DNA of 64,000 bases from Macquaria australasica (GCA_005408345.1 SEMN01000268.1:1-64000); one strand, 5' to 3'; shown: positions 1 to 14,300, counted from the first letter of the stretch. Numbers and translations are program-made. The notes: generated from the sequence alone by a model not told the origin.

Positions 1-3000
1 TGTCTTCACGAGGGTGCTCTGATGTCTCCACACTGTGGGTCAAGCAGAAGCTGGTGGAATGTTTTAGAATACTTGGTAAGGTAAAGGCTGTCTGGTCACA
101 GGTGTCTTGTAAGGACGGCAGACAACTTGTCAAACATGACTAGAAATCAGCCCATCACATTCAGCAATTTGTGTCACTTGTGTGTCGGGGGATGGGCACA
201 GCACTGACCTGAATTGTAAGGACAGCTCTCTCTATGAAGACATCATATTTCTTCGCACATGCGTCAAACAAGTTGGTTATGTGTTAGCTTTCCAGCATTG
301 ACTAGGCCTAGACCTTAGGTATACAATTCAAGGCAGGATACTTTCATTACTACTAAATTTACAGTAAGTTCCTATATGTAATTTGTGATATTTGATGCAT
401 AGGAAGGAAGGTTTTGTTAGATTTCCCTCAAAAGTGGAAGTTATTTTTCTCAAGTTCTGCAGTCACTGTATAGGACTGGAGTACTATGTAGGTTAGCTGA
501 TGCACTGAATAGATGTGCAAACCTTCTGCTTCACACAAGTCTTCCTCAAACCTCTACTGAAGTGATATGACAACAGCATACATTTTCTCTGTACAATTTC
601 AGGCATCCTGTAAAGAACCGTCCAACCATAAGCCCAAGAAAAGAGTGCCAGCCTCATCAGAAAAAGAAATGGTAAGTTGCGCTTTATAATATCACAGTCA
701 CTTTCTGTATTTGGCTAGAGTGGAAGAACAAACCTGCACGACATCAGCTTACTTCCTGCGATGTGATGTCTTCCATGGCATGCTGTGCACACAGCATGCT
801 AGCAGTGAAAGTGGCAGGAGATATTGAATCAATTATTGCTCTGGGCTAAATTGGAATTGGCTGTGGGCCTACAGAATTTATGTTACAGGCACTTTACTCC
901 TTTTATCCTTTCTTACTGGTTAGTAAGTGGAATTTCTGTCAGACAAATAGCCAGTATTGTAGCACATTGATTGCTGAATGAAAATGAATCATCACTATTT
1001 TAAATGGTCTTAAAGTTGTGCCTTTGCTTTACTCATTTACAGGAATTCTGTGCTGAGACAAGTGAGGCTGTGACGGAACTCGGTGCAACGTCCTACACAC
1101 CAGGAAATGAGAAAGTAAGTTGGAGTGTATTCTTCTTTCACACCTTGGCAAGATGTTACATGTGGGTGGCTCAGGGAATAGTACTGGGCAGTTTTATCTG
1201 GACTATTGTCTTCACGAGGGTGCTCTGATGTCTCCACACTGTGGGTCAAGCAGAAGCTGGTGGAATGTTTTAGAATACTTGGTAAGGTAAAGGCTGTCTG
1301 GTCACAGGTGTCTTGTAAGGACGGCAGACAACTTGTCAAACATGACTAGAAATCAGCCCATCACATTCAGCAATTTGTGTCACTTGTGTGTCGGGGGATG
1401 GGCACAGCACTGACCTGAATTGTAAGGACAGCTCTCTCTATGAAGACATCATATTTCTTCGCACATGCGTCAAACAAGTTGGTTATGTGTTAGCTTTCCA
1501 GCATTGACTAGGCCTAGACCTTAGGTATACAATTCAAGGCAGGATACTTTCATTACTACTAAATTTACAGTAAGTTCCTATATGTAATTTGTGATATTTG
1601 ATGCATAGGAAGGAAGGTTTTGTTAGATTTCCCTCAAAAGTGGAAGTTATTTTTCTCAAGTTCTGCAGTCACTGTATAGGACTGGAGTACTATGTAGGTT
1701 AGCTGATGCACTGAATAGATGTGCAAACCTTCGGCTTCACACAAGTCTTCCTCAAACCTCTACTGAAGTGATGTGACAACAGCATACATTTTCTCTGTAC
1801 AATTTCAGGCATCCTGTAAAGAACCGTCCAACCATAAGCCCAAGAAAAGAGTGCCAGCCTCATCAGAAAAAGAAATGGTAAGTTGCGCTTTATAATATCA
1901 CAGTCACTTTCTGTATTTGGCTAGAGTGGAAGAACAAACCTGCACGACATCAGCTTACTTCCTGCGATGTGATGTCTTCCATGGCATGCTGTGCACACAG
2001 CATGCTAGCAGTGAAAGTGGCAGGAGATATTGAATCAATTATTGCTCTGGGCTAAATTGGAATTGGCTGTGGGCCTACAGAATTTATGTTACAGGCACTT
2101 TACTCCTTTTATCCTTTCTTACTGGTTAGTAAGTGGAATTTCTGTCAGACAAATAGCCAGTATTGTAGCACATTGATTGCTGAATGAAAATGAATCATCA
2201 CTATTTTAAATGGTCTTAAAGTTGTGCCTTTGCTTTACTCATTTACAGGAATTCTGTGCTGAGACAAGTGAGGCTGTGACGGAACTCGGTGCAACGTCCT
2301 ACACACCAGGAAATGAGAAAGTAAGTTGGAGTGTATTCTTCTTTCACACCTTGGCAAGATGTTACATGTGGGTGGCTCAGGGAATAGTACTGGGCAGTTT
2401 TATCTGGACTATTGTCTTCACGAGGGTGCTCTGATGTCTCCACACTGTGGGTCAAGCAGAAGCTGGTGGAATGTTTTAGAATACTTGGTAAGGTAAAGGC
2501 TGTCTGGTCACAGGTGTCTTGTAAGGACGGCAGACAACTTGTCAAACATGACTAGAAATCAGCCCATCACATTCAGCAATTTGTGTCACTTGTGTGTCGG
2601 GGGATGGGCACAGCACTGACCTGAATTGTAAGGACAGCTCTCTCTATGAAGACATCATATTTCTTCGCACATGCGTCAAACAAGTTGGTTACCTTAGGTA
2701 TACAATTCAAGGCAGGATACTTTCATTACTACTAAATTTACAGTAAGTTCCTATATGTAATTTGTGATATTTGATGCATAGGAAGGAAGGTTTTGTTAGA
2801 TTTCCCTCAAAAGTGGAAGTTATTTTTCTCAAGTTCTGCAGTCACTGTATAGGACTGGAGTACTATGTAGGTTAGCTGATGCACTGAATAGATGTGCAAA
2901 CCTTCGGCTTCACACAAGTCTTCCTCAAACCTCTACTGAAGTGATATGACAACAGCATACATTTTCTCTGTACAATTTCAGGCATCCTGTAAAGAACCGT

Positions 3001-6000
3001 CCAACCATAAGCCCAAGAAAAGAGTGCCAGCCTCATCAGAAAAAGAAATGGTAAGTTGAGCTTTATAATATCACAGTCACTTTCTGTATTTGGCTAGAGT
3101 GGAAGAACAAACCTGCACGACATCAGCTTACTTCCTGCGATGTGATGTCTTCCATGGCATGCTGTGCACACAGCATGCTAGCAGTGAAAGTGGCAGGAGA
3201 TATTGAATCAATTATTGCTCTGGGCTAAATTGGAATTGGCTGTGGGCCTACAGAATTTATGTTACAGGCACTTTACTCCTTTTATCCTTTCTTACTGGTT
3301 AGTAAGTGGAATTTCTGTCAGACAAATAGCCAGTATTGTAGCACATTGATTGCTGAATGAAAATGAATCATCACTATTTTAAATGGTCTTAAAGTTGTGC
3401 CTTTGCTTTACTCATTTACAGGAATTCTGTGCTGAGACAAGTGAGGCTGTGACGGAACTCGGTGCAACGTCCTACACACCAGGAAATGAGAAAGTAAGTT
3501 GGAGTGTATTCTTCTTTCACACCTTGGCAAGATGTTACATGTGGGTGGCTCAGGGAATAGTACTGGGCAGTTTTATCTGGACTATTGTCTTCACGAGGGT
3601 GCTCTGATGTCTCCACACTGTGGGTCAAGCAGAAGCTGGTGGAATGTTTTAGAATACTTGGTAAGGTAAAGGCTGTCTGGTCACAGGTGTCTTGTAAGGA
3701 CAGCAGACAACTTGTCAAACATGACTAGAAATCAGCCCATCACATTCAGCAATTTGTGTCACTTGTGTGTCGGGGGATGGGCACAGCACTAACCTGAATT
3801 GTAAGGACAGCTCTCTCTATGAAGACATCATATTTCTTCGCACATGCGTCAAACAAGTTGGTTATGTGTTAGCTTTCCAGCATTGACTAGGCCTAGACCT
3901 TAGGTATACAATTCAAGGCAGGATACTTTCATTACTACTAAATTTACAGTAAGTTCCTATATGTAATTTGTGATATTTGATGCATAGGAAGGAAGGTTTT
4001 GTTAGATTTCCCTCAAAAGTGGAAGTTATTTTTCTCAAGTTCTGCAGTCACTGTATAGGACTGGAGTACTATGTAGGTTAGCTGATGCACTGAATAGATG
4101 TGCAAACCTTCGGCTTCACACAAGTCTTCCTCAAACCTCTACTGAAGTGATATGACAACAGCATACATTTTCTCTGTACAATTTCAGGCATCCTGTAAAG
4201 AACCGTCCAACCATAAGCCCAAGAAAAGAGTGCCAGCCTCATCAGAAAAAGAAATGGTAAGTTGCGCTTTATAATATCACAGTCACTTTCTGTATTTGGC
4301 TAGAGTGGAAGAACAAACCTGCACGACATCAGCTTACTTCCTGCGATGTGATGTCTTCCATGGCATGCTGTGCACACAGCATGCTAGCAGTGAAAGTGGC
4401 AGGAGATATTGAATCAATTATTGCTCTGGGCTAAATTGGAATTGGCTGTGGGCCTACAGAATTTATGTTACAGGCACTTTACTCCTTTTATCCTTTCTTA
4501 CTGGTTAGTAAGTGGAATTTCTGTCAGACAAATAGCCAGTATTGTAGCACATTGATTGCTGAATGAAAATGAATCATCACTATTTTAAATGGTCTTAAAG
4601 TTGTGCCTTTGCTTTACTCATTTACAGGAATTCTGTGCTGAGACAAGTGAGGCTGTGACGGAACTCGGTGCAACGTCCTACACACCAGGAAATGAGAAAG
4701 TAAGTTGGAGTGTATTCTTCTTTCACACCTTGGCAAGATGTTACATGTGGGTGGCTCAGGGAATAGTACTGGGCAGTTTTATCTGGACTATTGTCTTCAC
4801 GAGGGTGCTCTGATGTCTCCACACTGTGGGTCAAGCAGAAGCTGGTGGAATGTTTTAGAATACTTGGTAAGGTAAAGGCTGTCTGGTCACAGGTGTCTTG
4901 TAAGGACGGCAGACAACTTGTCAAACATGACTAGAAATCAGCCCATCACATTCAGCAATTTGTGTCACTTGTGTGTCGGGGGATGGGCACAGCACTGACC
5001 TGAATTGTAAGGACAGCTCTCTCTATGAAGACATCATATTTCTTCGCACATGCGTCAAACAAGTTGGTTACCTTAGGTATACAATTCAAGGCAGGATACT
5101 TTCATTACTACTAAATTTACAGTAAGTTCCTATATGTAATTTGTGATATTTGATGCATAGGAAGGAAGGTTTTGTTAGATTTCCCTCAAAAGTGGAAGTT
5201 ATTTTTCTCAAGTTCTGCAGTCACTGTATAGGACTGGAGTACTATGTAGGTTAGCTGATGCACTGAATAGATGTGCAAACCTTCGGCTTCACACAAGTCT
5301 TCCTCAAACCTCTACTGAAGTGATATGACAACAGCATACATTTTCTCTGTACAATTTCAGGCATCCTGTAAAGAACTGTCCAACCATAAGCCCAAGAAAA
5401 GAGTGCCAGCCTCATCAGAAAAAGAAATGGTAAGTTGCGCTTTATAATATCACAGTCACTTTCTGTATTTGGCTAGAGTGGAAGAACAAACCTGCACGAC
5501 ATCAGCTTACTTCCTGCGATGTGATGTCTTCCATGGCATGCTGTGCACACAGCATGCTAGCAGTGAAAGTGGCAGGAGATATTGAATCAATTATTGCTCT
5601 GGGCTAAATTGGAATTGGCTGTGGGCCTACAGAATTTATGTTACAGGCACTTTACTCCTTTTATCCTTTCTTACTGGTTAGTAAGTGGAATTTCTGTCAG
5701 ACAAATAGCCAGTATTGTAGCACATTGATTGCTGAATGAAAATGAATCATCACTATTTTAAATGGTCTTAAAGTTGTGCCTTTGCTTTACTCATTTACAG
5801 GAATTCTGTGCTGAGACAAGTGAGGCTGTGACGGAACTCGGTGCAACGTCCTACACACCAGGAAATGAGAAAGTAAGTTGGAGTGTATTCTTCTTTCACA
5901 CCTTGGCAAGATGTTACATGTTGGTGGCTCAGGGAATAGTACTGGGCAGTTTTATCTGGACTATTGTCTTCACGAGGGTGCTCTGATGTCTCCTTCACGA

Positions 6001-8228
6001 GGGTGCTCTGATGTCTCCACACTGTGGGTCAAGCAGAAGCTGGTGGAATGTTTTAGAATACTTGGTAAGGTAAAGGCTGTCTGGTCACAGGTGTCTTGTA
6101 AGGACGGCAGACAACTTGTCAAACATGACTAGAAATCAGCCCATCACATTCAGCAATTTGTGTCACTTGTGTGTCGGGGGATGGGCACAGCACTGACCTG
6201 AATTGTAAGGACAGCTCTCTCTATGAAGACATCATATTTCTTCGCACATGCGTCAAACAAGTTGGTTACCTTAGGTATACAATTCAAGGCAGGATACTTT
6301 CATTACTACTAAATTTACAGTAAGTTCCTATATGTAATTTGTGATATTTGATGCATAGGAAGGAAGGTTTTGTTAGATTTCCCTCAAAAGTGGAAGTTAT
6401 TTTTCTCAAGTTCTGCAGTCACTGTATAGGACTGGAGTACTATGTAGGTTAGCTGATGCACTGAATAGATGTGCAAACCTTCGGCTTCACACAAGTCTTC
6501 CTCAAACCTCTACTGAAGTGATATGACAACAGCATACATTTTCTCTGTACAATTTCAGGCATCCTGTAAAGAACCGTCCAACCATAAGCCCAAGAAAAGA
6601 GTGCCAGCCTCATCAGAAAAAGAAATGGTAAGTTGCGCTTTATAATATCACAGTCACTTTCTGTATTTGGCTAGAGTGGAAGAACAAACCTGCACGACAT
6701 CAGCTTACTTCCTGCGATGTGATGTCTTCCATGGCATGCTGTGCACACAGCATGCTAGCAGTGAAAGTGGCAGGAGATATTGAATCAATTATTGCTCTGG
6801 GCTAAATTGGAATTGGCTGTGGGCCTACAGAATTTATGTTACAGGCACTTTACTCCTTTTATCCTTTCTTACTGGTTAGTAAGTGGAATTTCTGTCAGAC
6901 AAATAGCCAGTATTGTAGCACATTGATTGCTGAATGAAAATGAATCATCACTATTTTAAATGGTCTTAAAGTTGTGCCTTTGCTTTACTCATTTACAGGA
7001 ATTCTGTGCTGAGACAAGTGAGGCTGTGACGGAACTCGGTGCAACGTCCTACACACCAGGAAATGAGAAAGTAAGTTGGAGTGTATTCTTCTTTCACACC
7101 TTGGCAAGATGTTACATGTTGGTGGCTCAGGGAATAGTACTGGGCAGTTTTATCTGGACTATTGTCTTCACGAGGGTGCTCTGATGTCTCCACACTGTGG
7201 GTCAAGCAGAAGCTGGTGGAATGTTTTAGAATACTTGGTAAGGTAAAGGCTGTCTGGTCACAGGTGTCTTGTAAGGACGGCAGACAACTTGTCAAACATG
7301 ACTAGAAATCAGCCCATCACATTCAGCAATTTGTGTCACTTGTGTGTCGGGGGATGGGCACAGCACTGACCTGAATTGTAAGGACAGCTCTCTCTATGAA
7401 GACATCATATTTCTTCGCACATGCGTCAAACAAGTTGGTTACCTTAGGTATACAATTCAAGGCAGGATACTTTCATTACTACTAAATTTACAGTAAGTTC
7501 CTATATGTAATTTGTGATATTTGATGCATAGGAAGGAAGGTTTTGTTAGATTTCCCTCAAAAGTGGAAGTTATTTTTCTCAAGTTCTGCAGTCACTGTAT
7601 AGGACTGGAGTACTATGTAGGTTAGCTGATGCACTGAATAGATGTGCAAACCTTCGGCTTCACACAAGTCTTCCTCAAACCTCTACTGAAGTGATATGAC
7701 AACAGCATACATTTTCTCTGTACAATTTCAGGCATCCTGTAAAGAACCGTCCAACCATAAGCCCAAGAAAAGAGTGCCAGCCTCATCAGAAAAAGAAATG
7801 GTAAGTTGCGCTTTATAATATCACAGTCACTTTCTGTATTTGGCTAGAGTGGAAGAACAAACCTGCACGACATCAGCTTACTTCCTGCGATGTGATGTCT
7901 TCCATGGCATGCTGTGCACACAGCATGCTAGCAGTGAAAGTGGCAGGAGATATTGAATCAATTATTGCTCTGGGCTAAATTGGAATTGGCTGTGGGCCTA
8001 CAGAATTTATGTTACAGGCACTTTACTCCTTTTATCCTTTCTTACTGGTTAGTAAGTGGAATTTCTGTCAGACAAATAGCCAGTATTGTAGCACATTGAT
8101 TGCTGAATGAAAATGAATCATCACTATTTTAAATGGTCTTAAAGTTGTGCCTTTGCTTTACTCATTTACAGGAATTCTGTGCTGAGACAAGTGAGGCTGT
8201 GACGGAACTCACACCAGGGAATGAGAAA
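1..8228 (+). repeat. Tandem array of ~1.17-1.21 kb units, each with two phase-0 exons
   Basis: Seven near-identical units. Exon A (69 bases, 23 codons, starts ASCKEPSNHK, ends SSEKEM) lies at 603-671, 1809-1877, 2982-3050, 4188-4256, 5361-5429, 6559-6627 and 7732-7800. Exon B (72 bases, 24 codons, starts EFCAETSEAV, ends TPGNEK) lies at 1043-1114, 2249-2320, 3422-3493, 4628-4699, 5801-5872, 6999-7070 and 8172-8228. The last B exon is 57 bases and lacks the GATSY codons. Every exon is flanked by a pyrimidine-rich AG acceptor and a GTAAGT donor and starts and ends in phase 0, so copies can be added in frame. Introns are almost as well conserved as exons, so the amplification is recent or homogenised. 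One coding change is visible: Pro to Leu in the fifth A exon. The window opens inside an intron of a further unit, so the array continues to the left. ORFs of 74 and 100 codons spanning exon B and introns are by-products. Confidence 0.9.
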
Positions 8229-11200
8229 GTAAGTTGGAGAGTATTCTTCTTTAACTCACTGGCAAGATATTACATGCAATTGTCACAAAATGTGGTATGC
8301 ATCATCTCTACACTCCCATTATTACTTTGTAAAAAGGGCGTGGCACATACATGACAACATGAGCAATATCTCAGGGATGCAAAGTCCAACACTCATGAAA
8401 GTCAACACGCATCATCAGGTATTGACCCCTGATTAAGTGGCACAATTTCAAAGCATTTTGGCCCATAGGTGGCGCTATAGCAACATCATAACTTCAAATG
8501 GCTATTCACATCCATTGTATTTATATCTCAATCATTGTATTCAGTTCAAACTTGATTCAAATTTCAAAATGTATTGTATGCCACAGGGATCACACTTGCA
8601 CCGTGGTCCACATGTCATGTTTTCCTTAGAGGTCATCACATCCTTGGACCCCATCAATTGCTGCTTGTGGCTATATTTTTTATTGTATTTTTTCTTTTAC
8701 AATTTTTCTTCATTTAATTTCTTACTGTTACATTAATTTTTGGATTCTCAGTGCCACCATGAAGTTACCAGTGGAGTAATCTCCTCTTTGGACCATTGTG
8801 AAGACTGCACAGGACCCGTCTCCAGTCTAAAATGGCTTGGTTTGACATGTAAATGTCAGTATATATGTCACTCAAACACACAGTATTTTTCTTTTTTCTT
8901 TTTACCTTTTTATTTCAGACAAATTTCAACTAAACATCATCATTTCATAAGCAGTTAACCTTCAAAGAAACATTTTGTGCTAATTTTTTTTCTTTTCAAT
9001 GTGTTTTTAGTATGTTCAAGATCATGGCACAAAACCTGCTTTACCAAGAATCATTCATCAGTGGTATGTTTACTTTCTGTTTTTCCATCCTTTTTAAAAA
9101 AAACATCTGATTTTAAAGTTTGTTATTTTAAAATGTTTGAGTGTTGGATTGTGACTTGATATATACACAAACAGATTTGTTGGGATAATGTAGAGAAAGC
9201 TAAATTTGTTTTTCATTTTTGTAGTTGAAGAATGTTGAACCTACCAGTGAGGAAGGTTCCATCTGTGAAGACTATGTTCCTGGCAGTGCACCAAGTAGTG
9301 ATGGATTCAGCTCTGATGAAGACTATGTTCCTGACAGTGCACCAAGTAGTGATTGTGACGCCCTCAATAATCTGAAGCCACCACATTGTAAGACTGCATC
9401 AACTGTCTCAGAGTCTTCTAAGGAGAGGACAAAGAGTGTGCCACAACCCCTAAACTGTGTTGAACAGGAGGACAAGGCTGCTTCCAACTCTGACAAATTC
9501 CGCATTGATGAAGACATCATACCTGATAGTGAACCTTGTTGTGATCATCAGCCCACCACAAGCAATAATCAGAGGCTTCCAAGTTGTAAGAAAACAACTG
9601 TAACGGCGGCTCGTTCTTCTGATGAGAGGGCAACAATTGAGACTGTGCCAAACCCCAAAGACACTTCTTGTACGCACAAAAATTACTGTTATGTTTGCAA
9701 GAAACCTCAATCTAAAATTGCTCGCCATCTTAAAAAGCATGAAAAAGAAGAACCTGATATTGCTGAAGCATTCTTGCTCCCTAAACACTCTAAAGAGAGA
9801 AAAAGGTTACTTGAGAAGCTGCGGAACAAAGGTAATCACCAACATAATGAAGAGGTTATGAAGCATCAGAGTGGACCACTGAAACTAAAACGAAGACCAG
9901 GAAGATCAAACATCTCACTAAATCCCAAAACATATGTGCACTGTGTATATTGTAAAGGCATGTTTGCTCGGAAAGAGCTGTGGCGCCATTTACGTAGATG
10001 CCCTTCAAAGACAGTCTCAGACACTGAAGCAACTGGTAGAGCCAAAGTCTTAGCCCTGGCTGATATTGCAGAGTCAACATTCTCCCAAGCAATTTCTCCT
10101 GGGGTGTGGAAGATCCTTGGAAATATGAAGCAAGATGAGGTAGCATCTGTAGCTCGAAATGATTTCCTCATACTGCAGTTGGGTCAGTCTCTCTACAACA
10201 AGCATGGAAGTGATCCAACAAAATTTGAATACATCAGACAGAAGGTTCGGGAAATGGGCAGACTCTTGTTGAGCTTGAGAAAAAAACATTCTATATTTAC
10301 TTTTGAAGATGCTGTAAAACCAAACAATTTTTACAAAGTCATTGAAGCTGTCAGAGAGGTTGCTGGTTATGATGAAGAGAAGCACTCCTATCGCACACCA
10401 AGTCTTGCTCTGAAATTAGGACATTCGCTTAAGAAGATTGGTGACATTATTCTCTGCAGGGCCATTGCAGCAGAGGATGAAGAGATGATAAAAGCAGCAG
10501 AGCGATTCACGAAACTATGCACAAAAGAATGGGCAGAACTTATCTCCCACACTGCTCTTGCTACTTTGAGCAAATCAAAGTTCAACAAACCATGTACCAT
10601 ACCATTCACACATGATGTGCAGCTTGTTCACCAGTACCTGGAAAAGAAATCAGCTGATGCTGTTGAAAACCTGAAAAGGCACGAGTCTTCACAGACGTAT
10701 GCAGAACTTGCCAGAGTGACACTTGCTCAAATAATAATCTTCAACAGACGTCGTGCAGGAGAAGTCTCAAAAATGACACTTGAATCTTTCAAGAAAAGAG
10801 ACCAGACTGAGCTCCATGAGGACATAGCTGTTGGGCTCTCACTGTTCGAGCAAAAGCTGGCCAAGTACTTCAGCAGGGTAGAAATTATGGGCAAAAGAGG
10901 GAGAAGAGTTGCTGTTTTGTTAAACCCTGAGGTTGTCAGTGCAGCAACACTTCTTGCAGACAAAAGAGACACATGTAATGTGCACAGGGACAACCCCTTC
11001 CTATTTGGAAGGCCACGGTGCCCCCCCACTAGCTTCTACAGGGGACAGGACTGTATCAGGTTTTTTGCAAGTCAGTGCGGTGCAAAGAATCCTGAATATC
11101 TCAGGTCAACACATCTTCGCAAGCATGTTGCAACATTGTCCCAGATTCTCAACCTCAAGAATAATGAGCTGGACCAACTAGCCAACTTTTTGGGCCATGA

Positions 11201-11351
11201 CATTCGGGTCCACAGAGACTTTTATCGGCTGCCGGAGGCAACTATAGAAATGGCAAAAATCTCAAAGCTTTTACTGGCAATGGAGAAAGGATCTCTTGCA
11301 AGATTCCAAGGCAAATCTCTTAACGAGATTGAGATTGAAGGTATGTGTATG

Positions 11352-11386
<35 letters not shown>

Positions 11387-14300
11387 ACACTCTTAGTAGC
11401 TATTTTTAAAACAGTTACAATATCATTACAGGAACAAGATAGATGTTGCAAATTCAACAACAATAATCAAGCAGCAAGATTGGGACGAAGAAATACGACC
11501 ACTTAAAATAAAACAAGACTAAAAGGACAGGACAATTGAGAGATGAAATAGATTAAACATGGGGTCCCAAAGACTTAAATGAAATGGAAGTCTATTATTT
11601 AAAAGATTATACTGACTATACTGAGATTCTTGTCAGGGAGCTCCATAGCTGAGGAGCACTGACAGTGGATCTGGGCTGAGAATTAGGAACAGCCCTGTCT
11701 GACTTTAGAAATGTGACTAGACTCAAGCTTTAAAAGTTATTAGTAAAATCTTAACATCCATTCTAAAATGTACAGACAACCAGTGAAGAGAGGCTAGGAT
11801 AGGAGTTATGTGGTTTAATAAGTTAAAAGCCAAGCAGCTTCATTTTGTACAACTGTGAGGCATCATTTTATGGGTTATGGGTGGCATGTTTGACATTGGT
11901 GGGCATGTTACCAAGAATAAAAAATATTTAGCACTTTAAAGTTGACCTGTATTACTCTAACACTAAGTTAGAGGAAGTTCTACAACATCCAACACTTCCT
12001 TCACTGGATTTTAGAGCAATGTAGAGCTAGTTGTAGTGTGATGTAGAGCAACAACAATAACAATCAAAGTGGATATTGTGTTTGGAAATTATGTGCCCCA
12101 GGGGCAGCTTGTAAATTGAAGGTAGTATGGGGCGAAGTATTGACCCCTAAGCATCACGACAAATGAAGAGGGCCCAAGAGGAAGAGGCCTCTCCAGTTAC
12201 AACAGAGAAAGTTCAGTGAGATAGGAGTAGGACCATTCAAGAGCAGAGTCCCTGGTGCCAACCCATTTTTCCAGCCCATTGATTAGGATTTTGTGATCAA
12301 CTGTCTAATGCCGAACGAGGTCCAGTGGGATTAAAATTGAGCCATCACCAGCATCAGCTGTGAGCACAAGATCATTGGTGACCTTGATTCAGGCTGTTTC
12401 AATGCTATGGAAAGCTTGGAAGCTAGATAGGATTTTTTCAAATATCTTATTATTCATAAATGAAATGTATTCAGTGTAAAATATCTTCTCAAAAAGGTAT
12501 CGAGAAGAGTGGTAGGATAATTTAGAAATTAAATGTATGTAGATTGTGTGTGTGTACTCATCAAACATGTTTTTCTTTTAGATGAATTGGAACTAGATCT
12601 GGAAGTAGATGAGGCAGAAATAATTGATGGAGATGATCAAGATGATGGAGACAATGAAGATGATGGAAATGTTGAAGAGTCAGATCCTGCCCTTGGACTA
12701 AGGGGTATGTAATCAATATGTGCTCTTACAGTATGCCTTAATGGCACAGTGTGGAAGATTGGAGTGGGGACCGTATAGAATAATGTCTAGCAATGAAAGT
12801 CTGCCCACTGTATTGGCGAAACAAGATATACAGGCACCATATATAGCATATCTACATACACGTATAAGAAACAAAAACACAAAGACACACTAATAAGATA
12901 GAGACCAGGGGTTCTCAAACTTTTTTACTTAAGCCCCACTTATGAATTTTACAGAGGTTCAAAGGTCCGGAACAATGCCAGTTAAACACACCGACATATA
13001 TCAATGTCCATAACTTGTCCATAACATAACTTAAACATAACTTTTAAGTACACACATTCAATACTACAGTATGGTAGCTTGATGTCATAGGAAAATGGAT
13101 ACTAATATGACACAAGGGTTGATTTGTAATTTGGGAAGCCCTCAAATAGACCATATAGAATAAACCATGACACATCTACGTTGTAGGTGGATGTAATTTA
13201 GAGTAGAGTCTGCATGGTTGTCATTCTCTGTTGGACCGTAAGTGTTCATATTGAACATAATTGGTTGATTCTGCATGGTCCTCATTCAAATCTTGCACAA
13301 TTTACCTTTTTAATAGATTGTCTATTGATCAATATGATTTTGTAATGAACAAATAAGGATGTCAGGATCATGTTTGCATCACTGTAAATGAAATTATACC
13401 TGAATCATTTTTCATTAAATGGCTGTAACTAAAATCACATCTTGCCATATCCTGAAAACATTTTGACTCCACTACTGTCGCCACCATTAAAGCTCTTCAT
13501 TGAACACTTCACTTTGATTGATGCCAAAGGCCTGTCTTTGCATTCTTTACCAGAAAATCAAGTGATGGAGAAGTCTAAGGAGGCCACCAGCTCAGAAGGT
13601 AATGTGTAGAAGTGTCATAGATTTTCTGTCTTTTATTTCACTGGAAGTACTACTGTGTCACACGTGTTCTAAAGGGGGAGAAAACAGACTAGGTTATGAC
13701 TTTTAAATAGGAACATTTTATTTCAGGTATAGGGTCAGGTTTGGGCTTCGAATGTTGCATTACATTCAGTTTTAGTTTTGGGTAGGGCCTGAATGTCATG
13801 GACTTGGGCTGGGCCTTGTCTTAATCTACAGGCCTATGCAGACCTCTACTTTCAACATCACTTTGGCTATCCTGGTGAATTTGTTTTGGTTGGTGATGAT
13901 GGAAGATTTGTATATATATCATTAGTATATGTTTTTTGGGAAGAAATTATATCATTGGAGAGACTAGTTTAGTAATAAAGTTTGTCTCTACAGCTTATAT
14001 GGTTCCAAATTGTAATATCATAGTATTTGTTATTCATTGGGTGTATCATTAATTGTGAAATTGGGGTGAGAATACATGCAGGAGCACAAAAATGTTGTTC
14101 AAAAGGAAAGTTCAGATTTCTGATGCTCAGAAACTTAATGTATTTGAATTGTCACGTTGAATTATGAAATATATTTAAAGTTTTGTTTTTTGTTTTTATT
14201 AGGGAAAAGAAAAGATATGGATTTCACCCAGGATGAGGCCAACATCTCCAAAGGTAAACATAATATTGCCATGGATGTTCTTAGAAATTCAACATTAGTG

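Noticed and set aside
1037..1339. 100-codon minus-strand ORF repeated in most array units, and 74-codon plus-strand ORF around each exon B
   Set aside because: They cross real splice sites and recur only because the unit is repeated; the spliced phase-0 exons explain the conservation.
9011..9063. Possible exon with strong acceptor (TGTTTTTAG) and donor GTATGT reading YVQDHGTKPALPRIIHQ
   Set aside because: Its 53 bases would force the core exon into a frame with an immediate TGA, while direct splicing of exon B7 to the core exon keeps the frame.
11341..11396. Extension of the core exon ORF ending in a run of isoleucines
   Set aside because: Lies beyond a good GTATGT donor and is an (ATT)n microsatellite; the next exon joins in phase 1.
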